Shown in pieces: positions 1 to 5,462 of a DNA stretch of 10,706 nucleotides. Position 1 is the stretch's first letter; the number at the start of each line of letters is the position of its first letter. Source of the stretch: an uncultured Rikenellaceae bacterium (GTDB lineage: Bacteria > Bacteroidota > Bacteroidia > Bacteroidales > Rikenellaceae); the NCBI GenBank assembly GCA_947054185.1, contig CAMRVW010000073.1, positions 1-10,706 on the forward strand. The letters run 5' to 3'. The translations under genes were made by a program, and so were the position numbers. Under the pieces are notes generated by a model, which worked only from the letters and a program-made list of their open reading frames with translations, was not told the DNA's origin and ran no database searches.

Positions 1-2190
1 GGCGGGGTTCAGGCCACCCTCACCTTTGTGCAGCGGCCGGCGCGTATCACGTTCAGTCCAGACAGTCTGAGTATTTTAAGCGAAGGGGCAACTAAAGTAA
101 GTAATGTAACCAATTTTGAATCAGACCGCCAGGTATGGATGTTTCATAGTGTTAAAGACGACAAAGCCAATGTTCCCGATTGGTTGGTTGCAGGCCCACT
201 TTTAGATTATACATCCAGTGGAGATGTTGTTAATATTGAGGTAAAAGCCAGTGATATCGCATCTTCTCGCACTGCATACATTTATGTGGAAAGTATGTCA
301 ACCATATCTAAACCATTGGTTGTCACTCAAATGGCTGCATCGAAAATAAATTATGATCCAGGCGAGGCATTGGAAATAGCAGGAGTGAAATGGACTAAAT
401 ACAACTTGTCCAATCCGAAACAGGCTCCGGGTGGTGCGACGTTTGCCACTCAATTGCCGTCGGAATGTACTGATGACTTACGCTTTGAGTCGCATGGAAA
501 GTTTTATCAGTGGGGTATCAATGTGGCGTGGAGCACATTAGGCAAAGAGCCATTAGGTGCTGTTCCAAGTGGGGTCTGGAGTAATGTTTCTCCGTCAGTA
601 TGGAATGACCAACCTTGCCCTGATGGGTATCGGTTGCCGACACGTGATGATTTTTTAGCCCTTTTGGATAATTGTACTTATACCAAGGGAGGAGAACAAT
701 GGATGGCACAGTATAGAGGTTATGCCATTTTTACACTTAACGCAGACCCGACTAAGAAATTAGAGTTGGTTGGAGCCGGTTGGCGTGAAAAAAATGGAAC
801 ATTAAATGTCAGAAACGAAGTTCGGTATTGGGCATCTGATGCACTTTCTTTTGGGAGCGTATATTATTTATATGCATCTTTTAATAGCTATTATCTATCT
901 CAAACTGAAAAAGGAATGGCCATGAACATACGTTGTGTTAAAAGCGAAACATGCGATATTAGCGAACCTGTTAGGATGGGAGATTTGGAATGGATGCGTG
1001 TAAACCTTGCAAATCCGAGCCAGGCTGTCGGCGGAGCCACTTTTGCAACCAAGTTGCCGTCTGAATGCAGTATCGGCACACGCACAGAGTCTCATGGTAA
1101 GTTTTATCAATGGGGCGTTAATGTGGCATGGAATACTATAGGCTCATCACCGTCAGGTGCAATTCCTAACGGGACGTGGATGAATTATGGCTTACCGTCC
1201 AACTGGAATGTCGGACCATGTCCTGACGGCTATAGATTGCCGACCAAAGATGAATGGCAAAATTTGATAGACAATAGTGTCACTGTTCGTAAAGCGTATG
1301 GAACGAGTGCGGACTGGAACTCGTCTAATTATGGTTACATGGCGTTTGTACTTAAGTCAGATCCTTCTAAAATATTGGAGTTTCCGGCAGTTGGGAGACG
1401 ACTGTCATATCAAGGGAATTTGCTAGAGCAAGGGAAGTTTGGGCATTACTGGTCGTCAACTGCCGATGCCGGTTCTGTATATTTCATGAGTTTTTATGAA
1501 TCAAGGACAAGTATATCATCAACTAATGAAAAAGGACGCGGTTATAATGTCAGGTGTGTAAAGAAACAGGAAGACAAAACCCCTGTTGATGTAACTTTGC
1601 CTGTTCAAATGGGTGACATTCAATGGATGCAGGTTAACTTAGCCAATCCCAAGCAGGCTTTGGGTGGTGCGACATTTGCGACGAAACTTCCGTCACAATG
1701 CACAGGCATACGCAATGAATCGCACGGAAAGTTCTATCAGTGGGGCGTTAACGTGGGGTGGAATTCGACAGGTGTAACGGCTTCCGGTTCTATTCCTGAC
1801 GGGACTTGGAATAGCTCTGTCAAATATTCTGATTGGAACGTTCATCCTTGTCCTGACGGATATCGCTTGCCTAGCAAAGATGATTTTAAAAATCTTATTG
1901 AAAATTGTTTTATAACAAATTTCGGAGGATGGAGTGCATCAGATTACGGTTACATCACTCTGACTTATGCACCTGACGGCTCTAAAAAGTTAGAATTTCC
2001 TGCTGTCGGGTATAGAGACAGTACGGATGGAACCCTGTACTGTCATGGCGAGCAGGGATGTTATTGGACCTCTGTAAGTCCTTCGTCAACTTCAACATAT
2101 TCATACTCCATCACTTTCAATTCCAATATATCGGAACAGAAATCCAACTATAAGTATCATGGCTTTAATGTCCGTTGTGTAAAAGAGTGA
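1..2190 (+). CDS. BACON-like / triple Fib_succ_major (FISUMP) domain protein, 5'-truncated by the window
   Basis: The reading frame is open at base 1 and runs to TGA at 2188-2190 (729 codons seen). The GTG at 28 is internal, so the true start lies upstream. Residues 1-14 look like the last strand of an earlier Ig-like domain. Residues about 15-117 resemble a BACON-type beta-sandwich, ending in a strand like KPLVVTQMA. Three tandem FISUMP modules follow at residues about 128-314, 327-521 and 538-729. Each has the same landmarks: GGATFAT, HGKFYQWG, a CPDGYRLP core and a closing RCVK. Modules 2 and 3 also show EFPAVG, and module 2 shows YWSS. Paired Cys in CPDG and RCV could form disulphides. 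These families are typical of secreted or surface proteins of Bacteroidota; ligand and function are unknown. The signal peptide would lie outside the window. Codon use is AT-richer than in the genes at 5463-10594. The family call is from motifs, without a profile search. Confidence 0.85.
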   Translation, partial: GGVQATLTFVQRPARITFSPDSLSILSEGATKVSNVTNFESDRQVWMFHSVKDDKANVPDWLVAGPLLDYTSSGDVVNIEVKASDIASSRTAYIYVESMSTISKPLVVTQMAASKINYDPGEALEIAGVKWTKYNLSNPKQAPGGATFATQLPSECTDDLRFESHGKFYQWGINVAWSTLGKEPLGAVPSGVWSNVSPSVWNDQPCPDGYRLPTRDDFLALLDNCTYTKGGEQWMAQYRGYAIFTLNADPTKKLELVGAGWREKNGTLNVRNEVRYWASDALSFGSVYYLYASFNSYYLSQTEKGMAMNIRCVKSETCDISEPVRMGDLEWMRVNLANPSQAVGGATFATKLPSECSIGTRTESHGKFYQWGVNVAWNTIGSSPSGAIPNGTWMNYGLPSNWNVGPCPDGYRLPTKDEWQNLIDNSVTVRKAYGTSADWNSSNYGYMAFVLKSDPSKILEFPAVGRRLSYQGNLLEQGKFGHYWSSTADAGSVYFMSFYESRTSISSTNEKGRGYNVRCVKKQEDKTPVDVTLPVQMGDIQWMQVNLANPKQALGGATFATKLPSQCTGIRNESHGKFYQWGVNVGWNSTGVTASGSIPDGTWNSSVKYSDWNVHPCPDGYRLPSKDDFKNLIENCFITNFGGWSASDYGYITLTYAPDGSKKLEFPAVGYRDSTDGTLYCHGEQGCYWTSVSPSSTSTYSYSITFNSNISEQKSNYKYHGFNVRCVKE

Positions 2191-2393
2191 TTTTGTATGA
2201 ATTATATTTGAAAGGAAGGTGATGATTCAGGCAGATTATACGCGTATGGGAGACTTCCCCTTCCGGTAATGGAATGTTTGTGTTTGCATATTTTAAAAGA
2301 GAATCCGTTGCGGCAATATAGAAACTAAATACACTATTTCCTAAGTTTAAATGGTATATAATATTTTATGCAATAAGCTATTACTATTATTTT

Positions 2394-2505
2394 GAAGGCA
2401 TGGCGGTTTGTACCACCTCTGAAATGTGCAGACTTGCCTGAACCGACACGATAGCTATCGGACCAAACACTTCAAGCGCTGATGTTAGAGTGTCGGTATG
2501 CCTTC
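2394..2505 (+). ncRNA. Structured small RNA, candidate Bacteroidota 6S-type RNA
   Basis: No ORF covers this stretch, but it folds compactly. Bases 2394-2401 (GAAGGCAT) pair perfectly with 2498-2505 (ATGCCTTC). Bases 2443-2449 (CCGACAC) pair perfectly with 2490-2496 (GTGTCGG), one base inside the outer stem. The 5' side between the stems (2402-2442) can form its own small hairpin (GGC 2402-2404 with GCC 2436-2438; GGT/ACC inside). The inner arm holds the palindrome CGATAGCTATCG at 2449-2460. An intrinsic terminator follows at 2531, suggesting a free-standing transcript of about 110-175 nt. The size, closing stem and standalone position fit the short 6S-like RNAs of Bacteroidota, which bind RNA polymerase, but I could not match a family consensus. 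A -7-like TTATTTTG at 2387-2394 would start transcription inside the outer stem, so the 5' end is unresolved. It could instead be another structured RNA or an orphan riboswitch. Confidence 0.5.
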
Positions 2506-2530
2506 CTATTTAAAAGAGATTTCCCTTCAG

Positions 2531-2569
2531 GATGTTGCGTTCTTTGGGCGTAACATCTTTTTTGTTTTT
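2531..2569 (+). terminator. Intrinsic terminator of the structured RNA
   Basis: GATGTTGCG (2531-2539) pairs with CGTAACATC (2549-2557): nine pairs including one G-U. The 9-nt loop is followed by a T-rich tail through 2569. It lies 25 bases after the structured RNA and points the same way. Confidence 0.85.
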
Positions 2570-2789
2570 CGATATATTCACTTTTAGGCGTGAATGCATG
2601 TTGAGTAAAGGTGTATAATAGGATTGTAAATCACTTTAAAATGAATTTGCAATTGGGTGTGACGTTGCTTTTAGGTGTAATGGAGGCGGACGGCTTGCTC
2701 GGGAATGCACCTTTGGCGATATGGAGAGCGGCGCGGGGCCTGCGGAGGACTGAGGCGGGAGAATCATGTATGGCGGCTGGTGCTTAATT

Positions 2790-2805
2790 CACTGCACTAT
2801 ATATT
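2790..2805 (+). repeat. Copy 1 of 16-bp direct repeat CACTGCACTATATATT
   Basis: It is identical to 3105-3120. The flanks are partly alike: TTAA lies just upstream of both copies and a TG-GG context just downstream. It sits at the start of the GC-rich gene-less stretch. Its function is unknown. Confidence 0.75.
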
Positions 2806-2903
2806 GCTTTGCGGAGTGCGGCCCTCCGTTGGGGGAGGCTTTGGGCCGCTTGGGACTCGTTGCCTCGTCCCGTTACAAGGAATTTGTGTGCGGTTTTCGT
2901 TAC

Positions 2904-2949
2904 ACTCAGAACGCTATGAGGCCAGCGACAGCCTCATAGCGTTCTGAGT
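2904..2949. repeat. Perfect 19-bp inverted repeat with 8-nt loop
   Basis: ACTCAGAACGCTATGAGGC at 2904-2922 is exactly complementary to GCCTCATAGCGTTCTGAGT at 2931-2949, with CAGCGACA as the loop. No T-tract follows on either strand, so it is not a standard intrinsic terminator. The length and perfection of the stem suggest a dispersed palindromic element (REP/MITE-like) or a strong RNA hairpin. Confidence 0.9.
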
Positions 2950-3104
2950 TGGGGTATGGAGAGTGGAGCATGTGATTTTGGCATGATGCCTGAGGCTGGC
3001 GGTACCTTGGGTTGTCTGGGAAAGTGCTTTTAGCCTGACGGGAGCTTCGGGCCGAGCCTGTGGGGCAAGGCAGGGAGGTGATGCGCTTAACATCCATGTT
3101 TAAG

Positions 3105-3120
3105 CACTGCACTATATATT
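3105..3120 (+). repeat. Copy 2 of 16-bp direct repeat CACTGCACTATATATT
   Basis: This is the second identical copy, 315 bp after the first. A GC-rich dyad follows at 3138-3167 (CCT, bulged C, CGCGG pairing with CCGCGAGG). Confidence 0.75.
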
Positions 3121-3188
3121 ATTCTGTGGGTTACCGGCCTCCGCGGGGATTTATGCCCACCGCGAGGTGTGCCCGTTGCGGAGCCATG

Positions 3189-3323
3189 CGGTGTAAAAAA
3201 CTGCGGGCAAAAAGCAGTCGGTCCAAGAAATACGGTCTAAGAACCACGGGCAAGATCTGTCGCTGCAAAAGCCACACGAGTCAAAAAAGTATGCCACGCG
3301 GAAACATGCGGGCTGAAAACTGC
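3189..3323 (+). repeat. Degenerate 14-15 bp tandem array (CGG + A-rich core)
   Basis: Units begin at 3189, 3204, 3219, 3233, 3247, 3261 and 3275, at intervals of 15, 15, 14, 14, 14 and 14 bp. Irregular units follow at 3297 and 3309. Examples are CGGTGTAAAAAACTG, CGGTCCAAGAAATA and CGGTCTAAGAACCA; a rough consensus is CGGKCYAARAANCN. Several units can form tiny hairpins, such as GGT-CTAAGA-ACC. The array ends directly before the FISUMP remnant. It is too diverged and too short in period to be a CRISPR array. Confidence 0.6.
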
Positions 3324-3528
3324 TCTGATTCAGTTGAGTTTCCCGCTGTCGGTTACCGCCACCTCTCGCATGGTTCGTTGGGTGGCGCGGGCGCGAAAGG
3401 CGAGTATTGGTCGTCTGTTGCGTATTATTCCACCGGTGCGAACATTATGCTCTTCAATGGCGGCAGTTTGTATGTGTAATAATAATGATAGGCGGAACGG
3501 CGACAGTGTGCGTTGTGTCCGCCAATGA
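3324..3528 (+). pseudogene. C-terminal remnant of a FISUMP domain gene, frameshifted
   Basis: The frame ending at 3479 encodes EFPAVGYR, a Gly-rich turn, GEYWSSVAYYS and GGSLYV. These match the last third of a FISUMP module, such as module 2 of the gene at 1-2190. At 3477 the frame breaks and meets five stop codons in a row (TAA TAA TAA TGA TAG). Ignoring one T there restores the expected ending, NNNDRRNGDSVRCVRQ, then TGA at 3526-3528. So one inserted base (or two lost) near 3474-3478 separates the halves. Nothing upstream of about 3324 resembles the rest of the domain, so this is a truncated relic. Its codons are GC-rich, unlike the intact FISUMP gene nearby, which argues against a recent copy of it. 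The homology rests on motif reading. Confidence 0.75.
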
Positions 3529-3679
3529 TAATTCTTTGATTCTATGGATTAGTGGTCTGGAGTGATAGAGCAGGTTGCGCCTAAATTATCGACGCAAGAT
3601 TTTATAAAAGCCTGTAATACATGTAAATATTTAATCAATAAACGATTATGCCGTCAACCTCATCAAATCAAATTTTATA

Positions 3680-3687
3680 TATCTTTG
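3680..3687 (+). promoter_or_regulatory. Candidate -7 box TATCTTTG for the interrupted gene
   Basis: The sequence matches TAnnTTTG exactly, 18 bp before the ATG at 3705. No TTTG box is seen 19-21 bp upstream. If it is used, transcription would begin near 3693, downstream of the earlier in-frame ATG at 3648. This favours the start at 3705 or 3711. Confidence 0.5.
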
Positions 3688-3704
3688 CCGAAGATAAAAG
3701 TTTT

Positions 3705-4562
3705 ATGCAAATGAAGAAGATAGACGGAAATAACATCATATATCATATAATTCAAAAGCAAATAATACTTGCAGGAGATCCTAAAAATCCGTCGCGAGAA
3801 ACAAAATTTCTTATTGAACAATTGTTACTTTGTGGAGGCATCTGGTTCAGCCCCGAAGTTTATCAATCCATACCCGTGCTATTGCCATACGTCATTAGAG
3901 ACGCCTCTTGTCGTAAAATTAATCCATATACAGGAAAGGATACGCGTGGTGTCGCCACGGCAAAAGGCTTTTTGGCAGATGATAATTCCAGTATTAAAGG
4001 TATTCCCCGAAGTCTGAATATAATTAGCCGGCTGAGTGAAATGAACGGGAACAGAATGGGTAATGGTTTTGTCGCTTCACATATCTGGCGTAACTTACAA
4101 AAGCATGTCAATCTATAGGCTAGTCAATATGAGGCAACCAATTCATTTGTTCCAAATCTTGTTTGGTTGCCAAGCCAGCTCTCTAAATTGACAGATAGGG
4201 AAGGATATGCCCAACAATTTCTTCAGCACCTCTCTGGTAAGATATATAGAAACATTGCTTTGAAAAACCCGTCCCTCCAAAGCATATGGGATGAACTTGA
4301 AGATCCTGATATCACCCCTGTTTGTGATGTGGATCTTCAAGAATTAAATTATTTCGACACCGCTGATTGGCTTGCCCAAAGGCGGGACACTTTAAATAAG
4401 GAACTTCAGTCCATTCTCAATATTTTGAATGGACAACCCCCTTGTTTGAATAAGATTAATGTCGGTAATTATGTGCCCACATTGCAGCAAGTTGCATTAA
4501 AAATGGCTGTTGAAGATAAAAAATATCTTCAACAGTGGATTACTGACAACTTACAGGAGTAA
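3705..4562 (+). pseudogene. Unrecognised family, interrupted by one in-frame TAG
   Basis: A single frame runs from ATG 3705 to TAA 4560-4562 (285 sense and stop positions), broken only by TAG at 4116-4118 (codon 138). The frame after the stop stays open for 147 codons and reads as ordinary protein, including FVPNLVWLPSQLSKLTDRE and YLQQWITDNLQE. The first half includes GFLADDNSSIKGIPRSL and VASHIWRN. I do not recognise the family. The order HIWR, then NLVWLP, then KLTDRE loosely recalls HNH-type nuclease folds (HI-P, then NL-L), but no complete catalytic set is visible, so that is speculation. No signal peptide or membrane segment is seen, suggesting a cytoplasmic protein. ATG 3648 is also in frame, but the promoter-like box at 3680 favours 3705 or 3711. 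A sequencing error or TAG readthrough could also explain the interruption. Confidence 0.6.
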
Positions 4563-4937
4563 CTGTAATTTATCCCAATTGATGCGGTTGATTGCCTCTG
4601 CCGTGTGGGAAGTTGTGCGCATGGTTATGCATGCAGTTCACGGCCTTTCTTTAACGACAGTCGTCCCCAGGTCGTATATCCTTTAGGCGAATCTTCATAA
4701 TGGCGTTTCTGTCACGGTCGTCATATAATCCAGAACTATATGGTCAAAGACATATGCCCCCGGCGCAACAGAGAGGCAATATATTACGGTACCGAGCGTT
4801 TAAAAAAAGACGCGCTTAATATTGCGAGTCATGTTTTTGGCACAGTTTATGCAAAATAGATTAAGCAAAGGCATTTATCCCAAAATAAAATTTATATAAT
4901 AACCTATACAAAAATCTATTTAATATTTATTATCCGG
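4563..4937. other. Gene-less stretch with a possible coding relic
   Basis: No ORF of 60 or more codons is present. On the plus strand, ATG 4740 to TAG 4857-4859 encodes 39 residues of plausible protein composition, containing REAIYYGTERLKKDALNIAS. The same frame is open upstream to a TAA just before the TGG at 4701. It could be the end of a decayed gene. Bases 4860-4937 are very AT-rich and lead into the terminator at 4938. No promoter with both boxes is visible. Confidence 0.4.
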
Positions 4938-4970
4938 ACGGGAGGGGTTAAAAGCCCTCCCGTTTATTTT
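4938..4970 (+). terminator. Intrinsic terminator, plus strand
   Basis: ACGGGAGGG (4938-4946) pairs perfectly with CCCTCCCGT (4955-4963) around an 8-nt loop, followed by TTTATTTT. The 9-bp GC-rich stem points rightward. It would end whatever transcript runs through 3705-4937. Confidence 0.85.
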
Positions 4971-5059
4971 GACATGACCCTGTGCAACCGTTAATTCGTT
5001 CCGAAAAACAAGAGTAAATAATTGTCGTAAAAATAATAAAACAGTTCTAATACTTTCTT

Positions 5060-5078
5060 GGTGTTTTTTATAAACACC
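5060..5078. other. Short hairpin between the two terminators
   Basis: GGTGTTT (5060-5066) pairs with AAACACC (5072-5078) around TTTAT. No clear T-tract follows on the plus strand. It may be a weak back-up structure for either converging transcript. Confidence 0.35.
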
Positions 5079-5098
5079 TCATTAGCATTTAATTACAC

Positions 5099-5129
5099 AA
5101 AAAAGAAGAGACCGAAAACGGTCTCTTCT
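5099..5129 (-). terminator. Intrinsic terminator of the initiator tRNA
   Basis: On the minus strand, AGAAGAGACCG, TTTT and CGGTCTCTTCT form an 11-bp perfect stem with a 4-nt loop (5104-5129). It runs straight into six T residues (5104-5099). It begins 10 bases after the tRNA 3' end. Confidence 0.92.
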
Positions 5130-5139
5130 CACCTCTTTG

Positions 5140-5212
5140 TAGCGGAGAGAGGACTCGAACCTCTGACCTTTGGGTTATGAGCCCAACGAGCTGCCAACTG
5201 CTCCACTCCGCG
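5140..5212 (-). tRNA. Initiator tRNA-fMet (anticodon CAU)
   Basis: The 73-nt minus-strand cloverleaf is complete without an encoded CCA: 7-base acceptor, D-arm GAGC/GCTC, anticodon arm TTGGG-CTCATAA-CCCAA, 5-base variable loop, T-arm AGAGG-TTCGAGT-CCTCT and discriminator A73. Three features mark it as initiator rather than elongator tRNA-Met. The first acceptor pair is broken (C1 opposite U72). The anticodon stem ends in three G-C pairs beside the loop. The D-stem has A11-U24. It delivers formyl-Met to the ribosomal P site at start codons. It has its own promoter (5227-5257) and terminator (5099-5129), so it is a single-gene unit. Bacteria usually keep only a few copies. Confidence 0.96.
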
Positions 5213-5226
5213 GTATTATTGTGCTG

Positions 5227-5257
5227 CAAAGGTAAGTATAATTTTTATAAATGCAAA
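5227..5257 (-). promoter_or_regulatory. Consensus Bacteroidota promoter for tRNA-fMet
   Basis: On the minus strand, TTTG (5257-5254), a spacer of exactly 19 bp and TACCTTTG (5234-5227) match the Bacteroidota primary sigma consensus TTTG-N19-TAnnTTTG. The predicted start lies a few bases before the tRNA 5' end at 5212. Confidence 0.88.
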
Positions 5258-5259
5258 TT

Positions 5260-5294
5260 TTTGATGAATAAATGAACTGAAAATATTATCTTTG
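5260..5294 (+). promoter_or_regulatory. Candidate promoter for the alpha-galactosidase gene
   Basis: TATCTTTG at 5287-5294 is a perfect -7 box. The nearest TTTG is at 5260-5263, 23 bp upstream instead of the usual 19-21, so basal strength may be low or activator-dependent. Its -33 box lies two bases from that of the divergent tRNA promoter. A leader of about 160 nt would follow. Confidence 0.6.
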
Positions 5295-5327
5295 TTCTGT
5301 GTGTTCCAATATTCCGGGTAAAGGTTA

Positions 5328-5407
5328 CGTTGTTTTTGCAACGAACATGCAAAACCGGCAACCGATAAATCCCTGCAAGTCGACTAACAAAAACAACTTG
5401 CGTCGAC
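5328..5407 (+). promoter_or_regulatory. Dyad-rich leader of the alpha-galactosidase gene
   Basis: A small hairpin, CGTTG/CAACG, lies at 5328-5343. A second inverted repeat, GCAAGT/ACTTGC, lies at 5375-5380 and 5396-5401. Two GTCGAC palindromes start 23 bp apart (5379 and 5402), about two helical turns. They could be operator half-sites or leader RNA structure. No known regulator site is recognised. Confidence 0.3.
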
Positions 5408-5462
5408 ACACCTGCAAAGCACGATACATAAAGAGACAAACCATATTAATAAAGCTGACATC

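Larger units (their letters stand above)
2571..3188. other. Gene-less stretch, GC-rich in its second half
   Basis: I see no credible protein gene here; the open frames lack domains, signal peptides and promoters. Bases 2571-2690 are AT-rich and carry the near-repeat CTTTTAGGYGT at 2581 and 2668. From about 2690 the sequence turns abruptly GC-rich and contains many short dyads, for example CCTCC/GGAGG near 2823-2838 and a bulged 8-bp stem at 3138-3167. It also holds the perfect inverted repeat at 2904-2949 and the 16-mer repeated at 2790 and 3105. The texture is that of intergenic repeat elements or strongly decayed DNA. Confidence 0.6.

Noticed and set aside
2203..2210. TATATTTG as a promoter just after the FISUMP gene
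   Set aside because: It matches the -7 box, but no TTTG lies at the right distance (the nearest TTG is 25 bp upstream) and no gene follows directly.
2394..2505. Riboswitch controlling a downstream gene
   Set aside because: A terminator follows at once and no gene lies within several hundred bases downstream on the same strand; a free-standing RNA fits better, though an orphan riboswitch is not excluded.
2705..2947. 80-codon plus-strand ORF and its minus-strand partner at 2906-3112
   Set aside because: Both owe their similar C-termini to reading through the same perfect palindrome; they have no domain or promoter support.
3060..3323. 5' part of the 139-codon ORF leading into the FISUMP remnant
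   Set aside because: The Lys/Arg/Cys-rich peptide is a translation of the degenerate repeat array and GC-rich spacer, and does not resemble the start of a FISUMP protein.
3189..3323. CRISPR array
   Set aside because: The period of 14-15 bp is far too short, units are not identical, and no cas genes are present.
1..3528. Diversity-generating retroelement acting on the FISUMP gene
   Set aside because: The C-terminal FISUMP segments and the A-rich array invited the idea, but no reverse transcriptase or near-identical template/variable repeat pair is present in the window.
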